Positions 7,259-15,340 of a DNA stretch of 64,000 nt are shown here, one piece after another. The notes beneath the pieces are model-generated. The model worked only from the letters and a program-made list of their open reading frames with translations. It was not told where the DNA came from and did no database searches. This DNA comes from Devosia sp. Root436 (GTDB lineage: Bacteria > Pseudomonadota > Alphaproteobacteria > Rhizobiales > Devosiaceae), in NCBI RefSeq assembly GCF_001426345.1, contig NZ_LMEM01000011.1, forward strand, positions 62,001 through 126,000. Reading direction: 5' to 3'. Position 1 is the stretch's first letter; each line of letters opens with the position of its first letter. Position numbers and translations under genes: made by a program.

Positions 7259-9467
7259 CTTCGAGATACCTTCCCATGCTTTTGAGGCTTTGAGCGCTGT
7301 GTCCGAGTGGCGCGAGGATATCGTCGAGCGCGGTGCGCACGCCGCCGGCCATGTCCTGGCCGCCGCAGACCATGATGCGGGCGCCCTGGGCCACGAGGTC
7401 GCGGATCGCGCCGACATCGTCCCGCAGGCTCTGCTGCACATAGCGACCGCCGACCGTCCGGGAGAAGGCGGGCGTAAAGCGCGCCAACCGGGCATCGTCC
7501 AGGCACTCGGCCATATCCACCGCGTAGAGGAAGTCCGATCGCGGATCCCGTCCGCCCCAATACAGGTGTACCGGACGATGGTGCCGATTGTGGCGGATGA
7601 AGCCGGCCAGTGGCGCGATACCGGTGCCGGCGCCGATCATGATGAGGGGCGAGAAGCCGCGTCCGGGGCGGAAATCGGGGTTGGATCTGACGAAGACCTC
7701 GATGCTGTCGCCCGGCGTCAGGGCATGCAGGAACTCCGAACACAGGCCGCCTGTCTGCTTGCGCACACAGATCTCAAGCACACCGTCCCGGCTGGCACTG
7801 GCCAGCGAATAGTAGCGCGGGATGGCGCTGCCCGGCGGCAGGATGCCGACAAGATCGCCGACCTCGAAACGCGGCAGGCGCCTGCCAAACCCGCGCCATG
7901 TGGACAGGCCGCCGCGCTTTGCCCCTGGCATGGCGAAGCGCAGGACGCTGGTCGGTGCCTGGACTTCGATGCCGTAGTCGTCGCGATCCACCAGCTCGAG
8001 CCTGGTCGTTCGCGGCAGGCTTGGCGTGTGAACCAGATGCAGCGGCGCACCCAGCCGCATGCCGGTTTCGACGCCCCATTGCGCAAAGGACTGCGACGAC
8101 TGCCGGTCGATCGCGGCCCATGGCTGAAGCTGGTCCATCCCCGTAGCGAGTAGCGCAGCGCCGACATCGTCGGCGAACTGGCAGAAATGGGGGAAGCTGC
8201 GATCGCCAAAGCCCAGGACGGCAAAGGCCAGATCTGGTGTTGGCTGGAACCGTTCCAACCGCGACAGGAACCGGCTGGCGCTTTGTGGTGCTGCACCATC
8301 ACCATAGGTCGCGGTCAGCACGAACATGCGACGGGCTTTGCCATAGTGGCGGGCAAGGCTGTTCATCGGCGCGGTATGGACGCGGTGCCCGGCCAGGGTC
8401 AGCGCATCGTGCAGAACCTTGGCAAATCCCCAGGTCGAATTGCCTTCGCTGCCGACCAGGATGATGGTGTCGGCGGCGCCGCCCGCAACATTGTGCTTGA
8501 GCCGCGGCTGGTTGCGGCGGCGCGACCACCAGATCAGCGCGCCGCTGACGCTCATTACCGGCACGGTAAGCGCTGCCAGCCCCAGCATCAGGCCGAGCCA
8601 CGCGATGCCCTGACCGGTATGGAGGGTATAAAAGGCTTCATAGACTGTCTGGCCGACGCTGTTGGGGACAAATCCCAGCATGGCGCCGCTCGCCTGATCG
8701 ACGAAACCCTGGCCGGCATTGGTGGTGATGGTGAACACATCGGTCGGGTCGCCCTGCGCCGGGAAGACCAGTTCGCGCAGTTGTGCCAGTGGCAGCGCCT
8801 GCAAGGCGGCGAGGGTCGAAACCGGTGCGGGGGTGCCGCCATCGACAGTCGTGGGAAATGGGATGAAGCCGTCCTGCCCGGTCGAGACGAGGCCGATGCT
8901 GACAAGCGACATATAGGCGCCGGTGAGACCGCTGAGCAGCAGCGCGAGCAGCGCGATGCGGCCGATATCGACATGCAGGCGCTGCTTGAAGCTACCCTTG
9001 GCGACGCCCAAGACCTTGGGCCAGCCGCCCAGGCGCGTGACGAGCAGCAATCCACCCGAGATCGACAGTACCAGCATGGAAAGTGCGGCAAGCCCGGCGA
9101 CGACATGTCCGCCTTGACCAAGGAAAAGCGAGCGATGCAGTTCGGTCATGAAGGCAAAGACCGGCGAGGTTTCGTACGGCCCCAGGGCGGCGCCCGACGA
9201 GGGATCGATGCGCGTCGCGGTCTGCCCCCCCGAACCATCGGAATAGGCGACGACGGCGCCCGAAGCCTGCCTGACGATCCTCGACACGGTGGGGAACTGG
9301 CGAGCAACCGCGTCGGACAAGGCGGCGACGTCGAGTTGCGCAGCCGCCGTACCCGCCTGCCACTGGGCGATTGCCGGCTGCAGCGACAGGAAGGCGCCAC
9401 TGAGGGCCATGAACATCACCAGCAGACCCGCCAACAAGCCGGGAAAGGAGTGGATACGACGCAGCAT
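7248..9467 (-). CDS. PepSY membrane domain - flavodoxin - NAD(P)H reductase fusion
   Basis: 739-residue fused electron-transfer protein. Residues 8-30, 121-146, 168-195 and 288-315 are hydrophobic helices of a PepSY-associated membrane domain. Residues about 334-480 form a flavodoxin-like FMN domain (GSEGNSTWGFAK, TATYGDGAAP, VLGFGDRSF). Residues about 500-739 form a ferredoxin-NADP reductase domain (RYYSLASAS, MIGAGTGIAPLAGFIRH, YWGGRDPRSDFLY, MVCGGQDMA, ending YLEDVY like sulfite reductase flavoproteins). It should carry electrons from cytoplasmic NADPH into or across the membrane. The start MLRRIHSF has GGAG 8 bases upstream. It is flanked by the DUF2271 gene (17-base gap) and apbE (overlap). 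Confidence 0.9.
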   Translation of the reverse strand: MLRRIHSFPGLLAGLLVMFMALSGAFLSLQPAIAQWQAGTAAAQLDVAALSDAVARQFPTVSRIVRQASGAVVAYSDGSGGQTATRIDPSSGAALGPYETSPVFAFMTELHRSLFLGQGGHVVAGLAALSMLVLSISGGLLLVTRLGGWPKVLGVAKGSFKQRLHVDIGRIALLALLLSGLTGAYMSLVSIGLVSTGQDGFIPFPTTVDGGTPAPVSTLAALQALPLAQLRELVFPAQGDPTDVFTITTNAGQGFVDQASGAMLGFVPNSVGQTVYEAFYTLHTGQGIAWLGLMLGLAALTVPVMSVSGALIWWSRRRNQPRLKHNVAGGAADTIILVGSEGNSTWGFAKVLHDALTLAGHRVHTAPMNSLARHYGKARRMFVLTATYGDGAAPQSASRFLSRLERFQPTPDLAFAVLGFGDRSFPHFCQFADDVGAALLATGMDQLQPWAAIDRQSSQSFAQWGVETGMRLGAPLHLVHTPSLPRTTRLELVDRDDYGIEVQAPTSVLRFAMPGAKRGGLSTWRGFGRRLPRFEVGDLVGILPPGSAIPRYYSLASASRDGVLEICVRKQTGGLCSEFLHALTPGDSIEVFVRSNPDFRPGRGFSPLIMIGAGTGIAPLAGFIRHNRHHRPVHLYWGGRDPRSDFLYAVDMAECLDDARLARFTPAFSRTVGGRYVQQSLRDDVGAIRDLVAQGARIMVCGGQDMAGGVRTALDDILAPLGHSAQSLKSMGRYLEDVY

Positions 9468-9484
9468 GGCACAAACTCCGAACG

Positions 9485-9955
9485 CTAGAAGGTCACGGTG
9501 AGGCTTTGCACATAGCCGGCGCCGGTCGCCGCGACGCCGGAGCTGGCCTGGGCCAGCGGCATGACGATATCGTTGGCATATTCGCCGCCGTTCTCGACGG
9601 CACTGTCGACGTGGATCTGGTAGCCGGCGTCGATCATGGCATCGGCGACGCTGGCATGGACGGTCAGTGTCTGGCCGGCTCCCACGCTGGCACCCGAGAT
9701 GCCATCGATATTGCCGCCGGCAGCGGCAATGCCGCGCACCCAGTTGCGCAGGTGACGGTAATAACGCTGGTTCTGCCCGGCGACCCAAAGCGTGGAGTCA
9801 TAGCTGCCGTCAGGCTTGGTCACATAGATCGCGAAGAACGCATTGGGGCCACGGTAGCTGGCGATCTTGGCCTCGATGGTCAGGTCCTTGGCATAAGCGA
9901 GGCTTGGTACTGCCAGCGCGGAGGCCAGGACGAGGGCAGCGGCTATCTTCTTCAT
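9485..9955 (-). CDS. DUF2271 secreted protein, probable flavinylated electron carrier
   Basis: 156 residues with a Sec signal peptide (MKKIAAALVLASALAVPSLA, cleavage after about residue 22). The mature part is a DUF2271 domain. At residues 84-90 it reads DGISGAS, which resembles the SGA(T/S) motif where ApbE attaches FMN in NqrB, NqrC and RnfG proteins. It begins an apparent operon with the membrane flavoreductase and apbE, so it is the natural candidate for the flavinylated acceptor in the periplasm. The start at MKK is preferred because upstream codons precede the signal sequence without purpose. Flavinylation is inferred from motif and neighbours. Confidence 0.82.
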   Translation of the reverse strand: MKKIAAALVLASALAVPSLAYAKDLTIEAKIASYRGPNAFFAIYVTKPDGSYDSTLWVAGQNQRYYRHLRNWVRGIAAAGGNIDGISGASVGAGQTLTVHASVADAMIDAGYQIHVDSAVENGGEYANDIVMPLAQASSGVAATGAGYVQSLTVTF

Positions 9956-10000
9956 ATTCGTGGTCCCAATCGGGTTATCGACGAGGCCCATAGACATGAG

Positions 10001-10046
10001 GAAGCTGACAGCAGCCTGAAATCGGACCACTATTGCCTTCAGCTTC
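10001..10046. promoter_or_regulatory. Inverted repeat in the divergent region before the two-component genes
   Basis: GAAGCTGA (10001-10008) and its exact reverse complement TCAGCTTC (10039-10046) flank 30 bases in the 137-base region between the DUF2271 gene and the response regulator. The spacing suits two binding positions for a regulator. No clear core promoter stands out, so this is a weak call. Confidence 0.25.
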
Positions 10047-10092
10047 GCGTCAGCCGCTGCTGCTAAACGACGTCGGACAGAAGGGGGCATAC

Positions 10093-10749
10093 ATGCGGGT
10101 ATTGCTGATCGAGGACGACCACGTGTTGGGCGCCGCCATCCGCGACCACATTGCCTCCAACGGGCATGGCGTGGACTGGATGCAGCGGCTGGACGACGCG
10201 AGACTGGCGCTTTCGACCATGACCTATGAACTGGTGCTGCTCGACCTCAACCTGCCCGACGGTCGGGGGCTCGATCTGCTGCGCGAGCTGCGCGCGGCCC
10301 GCAATCCGGTGCCGGTGATCATTACGACAGCACAGGACCAAGTCGCGATCCGCATCGAGGGCCTCAATTCCGGTGCCGACGACTATCTGGTCAAGCCGTT
10401 CGACCTCAGCGAAATGAGTGCCCGCCTCGCGGCCGTCGCCCGCCGTTCGTCGGCCAACCCGCTTCCCGTCGTCACCATTGGACCAATCACGCTCGATCTT
10501 GCGCGCAAGGTTGCGATGGTGGACGGCAAGTCGGTCGTTCTGACCGCCCGCGAATGGGTGGTACTGCAACGATTGCTCAGCCATCGTGGCGCTATCGTCA
10601 CGAAGGGCGACATCGAAAACTCCCTCTATGCCTTCGGCGCCGAGGTGGAGAGCAATGCCGTGGAAGTCTATGTGAGCCGGCTGCGCAAGAAGCTTGGGCG
10701 CGATTTTGTCAGTACGGCGCGAGGCCTGGGATACCAGGTTGCAACATAG
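10093..10749 (+). CDS. OmpR-family response regulator
   Basis: 218 residues. The receiver domain has the acidic pair EDD (7-9), phosphoacceptor D51 in VLLDLNLPDG, the TT switch in VIITTAQDQ and the lysine of YLVKPF. A C-terminal winged helix follows (VLTAREWVVLQRLL to VYVSRLRKKLG, then GLGYQV). It resembles QseB/PmrA-type regulators. The start ATG follows AAGGGGG. Two bases separate it from the kinase gene, so they form a pair. Its position divergent from the DUF2271-flavoreductase-apbE operon suggests that operon as its target. Confidence 0.92.
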   Translation: MRVLLIEDDHVLGAAIRDHIASNGHGVDWMQRLDDARLALSTMTYELVLLDLNLPDGRGLDLLRELRAARNPVPVIITTAQDQVAIRIEGLNSGADDYLVKPFDLSEMSARLAAVARRSSANPLPVVTIGPITLDLARKVAMVDGKSVVLTAREWVVLQRLLSHRGAIVTKGDIENSLYAFGAEVESNAVEVYVSRLRKKLGRDFVSTARGLGYQVAT

Positions 10750-10751
10750 GC

Positions 10752-12101
10752 ATGGCCAGCTTTTCCATTGCTCTGCGATTGTCGCTCGGCTTGGCCATCG
10801 GCACCGGCCTGCTTTGGGTCGGCGCTGCATCAATTTCTGCCAGCGTCATGCGCCACGAGCTCAATGAGGCGTTTGACGAGACGCTGCAGCAGAGCGCCTA
10901 CCGCCTCCTGCCGCTCGCCATTCACGATGTGCAAGAACTGGAGCAGGATGAAACCCATCAGGTGCCAGGCCTCGATGAGCCTGGCGACGAGAACTACTTC
11001 ACATACTTCGTGCGGGATCGAAACGGCCGCACCATAGTCCGCGGTGACAATGCGCCGCCTGACCTGGCCGAGGTGACGCTGCAAAACGGGTTTTCCGAAG
11101 TCGACGGCAGACGCCTGTTCGCTATTACCGACGAGCGGTCCGGCTATGGGATCGTGATCCTGGAAAGCTCGGACCACCGAGACAAGGCGCTGGTCGAGAG
11201 CATCGCTGCGCTCGCCTGGCCGTTGCTGGGGCTTATTCCCCTGATCGCTCTGGGTATCTGGGTGGCGATCCGGTTGGCGATGCGCCCGGTGGAAAGGTTG
11301 CGTCGAGACATCGAGCGTCGGGATGGCCGCAACCTTGCCCCACTGAGCATCGAGGGACACCCCGTTGAGCTGGCCCCCATCGCGCAGGCGGTGGCCAGCC
11401 TGATTGAGCGCCTCAAATCGGCAATGGATGCAGAGCGCAGCTTCGCGGCTAGCAGCGCTCATGAACTGCGAACGCCCATTGCCGGTGCCTTGGCACAGAC
11501 GCAGCAACTTGCCCTGGAACTAGGCCAGGCGCCGGGCTACGAAAGGCTTCAGGAAATCGAGCTGGCATTGAAAAACCTCGCGCAATTGGCCGAGAAGCTG
11601 CTGCAGCTTTCGCGGCTCGATGCCGGCTTTGCGCGTTCCGACAGTGCCATAGACCTGATGCCGGCACTTCGCCTGGTCGTTCGCGATTTCCAGGCAAACT
11701 CAAGGATCGGCATGCGACTGCAGCTGGTGCTGTCGCAATCCGCAACGCTCGAGGCACCGATCAATATCGATGCATTTGCCATTGCCGTGACCAATCTGAT
11801 CCAGAACGCGGACCTGCACGGCGTGGATGACCAGCCGATCGTCGTATCAGTCGACCGGCCCAATATCCTGAGCGTATCGAATGGCGGTCCCGTCGTACCA
11901 GGCGATATCCTGAGCAAGATTGGACAGCCGTTTCAGCGCGGTTCCACTTCAACCAGTGGTACAGGCCTTGGTCTGTCCATCGTTCGCTCCATCATGGAGC
12001 AGACAGGCGGGGCGATGACCCTGCGCTCTCCTGCAACGAGTCGTGCAGAAGGCTTCGAAGCGACTCTCGAATGGCCTCCGACACCAAGACCACCAGCTTG
12101 A
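10752..12101 (+). CDS. Sensor histidine kinase
   Basis: 449 residues. There is a transmembrane helix at about 6-29, a periplasmic sensor part to about 150, a second helix at about 152-175 and a short HAMP-like stretch (RLAMRPVERLRRDIERR). The dimerisation/phosphoacceptor domain has H237 in FAASSAHELRTP, and the ATPase domain carries NLIQNADLHG and GTGLGLSIVRSIMEQTGG. It is the cognate kinase of the upstream regulator. The periplasmic domain is acidic (QELEQDETHQ) and contains no cysteine motif, so the signal it senses is not evident. The frame upstream of 10752 is open but overlaps the regulator gene and is not coding. Confidence 0.92.
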   Translation: MASFSIALRLSLGLAIGTGLLWVGAASISASVMRHELNEAFDETLQQSAYRLLPLAIHDVQELEQDETHQVPGLDEPGDENYFTYFVRDRNGRTIVRGDNAPPDLAEVTLQNGFSEVDGRRLFAITDERSGYGIVILESSDHRDKALVESIAALAWPLLGLIPLIALGIWVAIRLAMRPVERLRRDIERRDGRNLAPLSIEGHPVELAPIAQAVASLIERLKSAMDAERSFAASSAHELRTPIAGALAQTQQLALELGQAPGYERLQEIELALKNLAQLAEKLLQLSRLDAGFARSDSAIDLMPALRLVVRDFQANSRIGMRLQLVLSQSATLEAPINIDAFAIAVTNLIQNADLHGVDDQPIVVSVDRPNILSVSNGGPVVPGDILSKIGQPFQRGSTSTSGTGLGLSIVRSIMEQTGGAMTLRSPATSRAEGFEATLEWPPTPRPPA

Positions 12102-12415
12102 ACCGCGCCTATACTCATATCGAGATCTGGCTTGGGTAGGGGCGAATTTCATTCCATCCTTGCGGAAACTGCTTTTTCGCAACAGCGTTGTCGATCGAAG
12201 TTGGAATGATCACCTCGCTGCCTACCTGCCAGTCCGCGGGTGTAGCGATATGTTTGGCACGCCCGGCTCTCCCATATTCACGACCTGTTCCACCTTACAG
12301 TCGAGGCACATGCCCGGTGAAGTGAGGTTCAGGCACCCGGATAGATGTGGTCCGGCCAACGTTCGACCAAGGCCCATGTGGCCCCGCACTTTGCCATGCG
12401 GGGCCACTCTGTTTG
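12102..12415. other. 314-base gene-free stretch between convergent genes
   Basis: No coding frame with a Shine-Dalgarno or recognisable protein was found on either strand. The only structure seen is the terminator hairpin at 12378-12407. Confidence 0.6.
12378..12407. terminator. Terminator hairpin after the L,D-transpeptidase gene
   Basis: A perfect 11-base stem, GTGGCCCCGCA and TGCGGGGCCAC, around an 8-base loop, located 8 bases beyond the L,D-transpeptidase stop on the minus strand. The T tract is poor on that strand (a short TCTGTTT follows on the plus strand), so it may act in both directions between the convergent kinase and transpeptidase genes. Confidence 0.65.
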
Positions 12416-13093
12416 CTATTGGATGACGACGATTGGCGCTCCCCACGTCACTCGATCATAGAGATCGATGACATCCTGAAACAATAGGCGGACGCAACCA
12501 CTGGATACGGCTTGCCCTATCGAGCGGGCATCCATGTTCCCATGCAGCCGGTAAAGTGTGTCCTGGCTGCCTTGGTGGATATAGAGGGCCCGAGGTCCGA
12601 GAGGGTTTTCCAGCCCAGGCTCCATACCGTGGCGATACGGCTCAAGTTCGGGCTGCCTGTCGATCATTTCCGATGGGGGGGTCCATGTCGGCCATTCCTT
12701 TCCATAGGCAATATGACCGCGTCCGCCCCAGGCGAAGCCCTCCCGACCGATACCGACGCCGTAGCGCATGGCGCGACCGTCCTGGAGCGTCCAGAATAGG
12801 AACCGATTGGGTGTGTCGACAACGACCGTCCCGGGCGCTTCGCCTGTGGTGTTGGTGACTTCCTGCCGCCAGTAGATTGGATCGATAAGCTCGATCTGGG
12901 CCGCGGGAATAGGGAACCGTTCGCTGGGAATGGGCCCATACATTGCGAGATATTCGGGCGGAATTGCAGGCGTAGCTTGTGGCGTCGGTTTAGGAACAGG
13001 TGCGGTTGTAGCGCATCCGGCCAGAGTCAGGCCAGCCAGGCTCGTGGCGCCGAGCATAAAGCTGCGACGCCTCAGAAGGGTCGTATCGATCAT
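12416..13093 (-). CDS. L,D-transpeptidase lipoprotein (YkuD family)
   Basis: 225 residues. L,D-transpeptidases form 3-3 peptidoglycan crosslinks or anchor proteins to the wall. The N-terminus has an RRRSF twin-arginine-like stretch and a lipobox LAGC with C27, so it is a probable lipoprotein. The YkuD catalytic motif is HGN...SSGCVRL with H184 and C200. It closes the long minus-strand gene series that starts at the sulfide-responsive DUF2892 gene. The 57-base gap from the preceding small secreted-protein gene leaves open whether it is cotranscribed. A terminator follows the stop. Confidence 0.9.
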   Translation of the reverse strand: MIDTTLLRRRSFMLGATSLAGLTLAGCATTAPVPKPTPQATPAIPPEYLAMYGPIPSERFPIPAAQIELIDPIYWRQEVTNTTGEAPGTVVVDTPNRFLFWTLQDGRAMRYGVGIGREGFAWGGRGHIAYGKEWPTWTPPSEMIDRQPELEPYRHGMEPGLENPLGPRALYIHQGSQDTLYRLHGNMDARSIGQAVSSGCVRLLFQDVIDLYDRVTWGAPIVVIQ

Positions 13094-13150
13094 TTTGAAT
13101 GCTTTCAGGCGGTCATTGGCCGCCGGTGAGGTTTCGCGAGATGACGGAGT

Positions 13151-13504
13151 TCAGGCGACCGTAGATCTTGGCGGGCGGAACTGACCGGCAAAAACCTCAA
13201 ACAGAGCAGACTGATAGTCTCGACTGTCCCAGCCTTGAGGGGTGTCCCCAAAACACATTCCGGCCGCGACGGGGAAAAGCATCGGGGAAACGTGACATTG
13301 TATGCTCTTGCCGTTCACCTTGCGGCTGCACGGCTTGAACGCAACCTTGTGGTGCACCCCGGCAGTCGGCGTCAAACAGGTGCCATCGTCCAAAGACTCA
13401 ACGATTGGCGCAGACAAGTTATCGGCAATGGATGCCGCCATCACAGGCGATACCACATTGGCAAACGCCATGAGCAGAGCGACGATGACAAGCAGTCGTT
13501 TCAT
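13151..13504 (-). CDS. Small secreted cysteine-containing protein, unknown
   Basis: 117 residues. It begins with a clear Sec signal peptide, MKRLLVIVALLMAFANVVSP...VMA, cleaved near residue 23. The mature part has four cysteines (DGTCLTP, KPCSRKV, IQCHVSP, GMCFGD), which could form two disulfides in the periplasm. No family is recognised. It sits 71 bases downstream of trxC and 57 bases before the L,D-transpeptidase gene on the same strand. Given the sulfide/thiol genes upstream, a periplasmic thiol-related role is possible but unproven. Confidence 0.7.
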   Translation of the reverse strand: MKRLLVIVALLMAFANVVSPVMAASIADNLSAPIVESLDDGTCLTPTAGVHHKVAFKPCSRKVNGKSIQCHVSPMLFPVAAGMCFGDTPQGWDSRDYQSALFEVFAGQFRPPRSTVA

Positions 13505-13575
13505 TGTCAGCCCTGGTAGGATGGTTTGCAGACCGTAGCCAATCAGTAATTGGTGAAAGCCCGAGTATCAGGCTG

Positions 13576-13998
13576 CTATTGGGCGCTGGCCCATTTGAGA
13601 ATGTCGCTGCTGCTCATGGCCCCGGAGACCCTGGCAACCTCCTTGCGATGCTTGAACATGATCATCGTTGGGATGCCGCGGATGCCGAGCCGCGTTGACA
13701 AGGCCTGGTTGTCGTCGGAGTTGAGCTTGACGAAGCGAAGCCCAGGCTCGGCCTGTTTGGCGGCCGCCTCGAACTGCGGGCCCATGACCTTGCATGGCCC
13801 GCACCAAGGCGCCCAGACCTCTACCAGAACGGGAATATCGGATTTGGCGATGTGCTTTTCGAGGATAGCGCCGGATACATCCACCGGCTGACCCTCGAAA
13901 AGCTGCCGTCCGCATTTGCCGCACTTGCCCGACGCGAGGTCGCGGCCGTCCGGATTGCGGTTAGTCGTGCCACAGTGAGAACAGACGATGTGGGTCAT
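13576..13998 (-). CDS. trxC: Thioredoxin 2 (zinc-binding)
   Basis: 140 residues, normal length for TrxC. An N-terminal zinc finger has C6, C9, C26 and C29 (CSHC and CGKC). The thioredoxin fold carries the active site WAPWCGPCK with C66 and C69 and the cis-proline segment RGIPTMIMF. It reduces cytoplasmic disulfides. Its start overlaps the end of the sqr gene by 4 bases (ATGA), so it is translationally coupled. That puts a dithiol reductant in the sulfide operon, where it could reduce persulfides on proteins or recycle SQR products. Confidence 0.95.
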   Translation of the reverse strand: MTHIVCSHCGTTNRNPDGRDLASGKCGKCGRQLFEGQPVDVSGAILEKHIAKSDIPVLVEVWAPWCGPCKVMGPQFEAAAKQAEPGLRFVKLNSDDNQALSTRLGIRGIPTMIMFKHRKEVARVSGAMSSSDILKWASAQ

Positions 13999-15290
13999 GC
14001 TCCGGTCTTGTCCTGCTTGATGGCCCGGAGCTTGTCTATGCCCAGCACCTGAAGCGCCAGTTTTTCATAGAAGGGCTCGGCGGTACCAGAGCGGATCTTG
14101 TGCAGGAAGTATTTTTCGAAGCCGATCTTGGCGGCATGCACCCATTTGCCCGAACCTGACCAGTTGACGTTCCGGGGCGGGATCTGCGGCTGGGCCACGA
14201 AGGCCACGCCGCCATCACCAAAGTCGGCAAGGCAGACCGCATTCCAGGTGGGAATCGCTGTGGGCTCCCTACCGGCGACCAGGCTGGCGATGTTTTGTGC
14301 GGTGGCGGTGACCATGGATTCGATCATGAAGCCGGTCTTGGGAACCCCTACCGGTACCGGAGTTTTGCCCACTGGCGGAATGGCAACGCAGACGCCGATG
14401 GAGAACACCTCCTTGAATGTCGGGTTGCGCTGATGCTGGTCCGCCAGGATAAAGCCACGAGGATTGGTCAGCCCCTCAATACCTCGGACCGCCGGCACGC
14501 CGCGGAAGGCGGGCAGCATCATGGTGTAGACGAAGGGGATTTCGTGAGCCTGCCGCACGGCGCCATCGTCGGCGATTTCGCTGACGAACGCCTTTCCGTC
14601 CTCGAACTTGTCGACCCGGGCATTGGTGATGAAGCGGATGTGCCGCTGCCGCATCTCGCTTTCGAGCAGGCCCTTCGTGTCGCCGACACCATCGAGGCCC
14701 AGGTGGCCGATATAGGGCTCGGCCGTTGCGAAGGTCATGGGCACGCGGTCGCGCACCTTAGCGTCGCGCAGCGCCTTGTCGAGGATGAAGGCAAACTCAT
14801 AGGCCGGGCCGTAGCAGGATGCGCCCTGGACGGCGCCGATGATGACTGGTCCCGGGTTGGCGACCAGTCGATCGAACGCGTCCTTGGCGTCCAGCGCGTG
14901 ATCGATATGGCAGACCGACTGCGTTGCGGCTTCCGGACCAAAGCCCGGGATTTCGTCGAAAGCGAGTTCGGGGCCGGTCGCGATGACGAGGTAGTCATAG
15001 GCGAGGTCAGCACCGTCCGAGAGCGTCACCCGCTTTTGGTCGGGGTGGACGCGCTCGGCGCCCTGGGGAAAGAATTCGATATGGCGCCTTGCAAAGACTT
15101 CGGTGAGGTCGACCTCTACGTCCTTGCGGTCGCGCCATCCCACGGCGACCCATGGGTTAGACGGGACGAAGCTGAACCTGGTCCCCTTGTTGACAACCGA
15201 GACGCGGTGACCAGGGCCCAAGGCATCGCGCAACTCATAGGCCATGATGGTGCCGCCGAGGCCGGCACCCAGAACGATGACGTGAGCCAT
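13995..15290 (-). CDS. sqr: Sulfide:quinone oxidoreductase
   Basis: 431-residue FAD protein that oxidises sulfide to polysulfide or persulfide and reduces membrane quinone. It has the FAD fingerprint VIVLGAGLGGTIMAYEL and the second motif YDYLVIATGPEL. Cysteines C127, C159 and C353 match the three-cysteine arrangement of bacterial SQR (the first two are 32 residues apart, as in the Aquifex enzyme by recall). QGASCYGPAYE surrounds C159. A C-terminal amphipathic segment (GKWVHAAKIGFEKYFLHKI) fits membrane attachment. The start at 15290 is preferred over an in-frame ATG at 15302, because GGAGGAG lies just ahead of the inner one. It lies 50 bases downstream of the SulP gene. Confidence 0.92.
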   Translation of the reverse strand: MAHVIVLGAGLGGTIMAYELRDALGPGHRVSVVNKGTRFSFVPSNPWVAVGWRDRKDVEVDLTEVFARRHIEFFPQGAERVHPDQKRVTLSDGADLAYDYLVIATGPELAFDEIPGFGPEAATQSVCHIDHALDAKDAFDRLVANPGPVIIGAVQGASCYGPAYEFAFILDKALRDAKVRDRVPMTFATAEPYIGHLGLDGVGDTKGLLESEMRQRHIRFITNARVDKFEDGKAFVSEIADDGAVRQAHEIPFVYTMMLPAFRGVPAVRGIEGLTNPRGFILADQHQRNPTFKEVFSIGVCVAIPPVGKTPVPVGVPKTGFMIESMVTATAQNIASLVAGREPTAIPTWNAVCLADFGDGGVAFVAQPQIPPRNVNWSGSGKWVHAAKIGFEKYFLHKIRSGTAEPFYEKLALQVLGIDKLRAIKQDKTGA

Positions 15291-15340
15291 TTGCTCCTCC
15301 ATGTCACACCTTACCGGGCCGCCCGTGGTGAGTTCTTGAT

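Noticed and set aside
12102..12415. Small gene or RNA in the gap after the sensor kinase
   Set aside because: No start with a ribosome-binding site and no conserved structure apart from the terminator was found.
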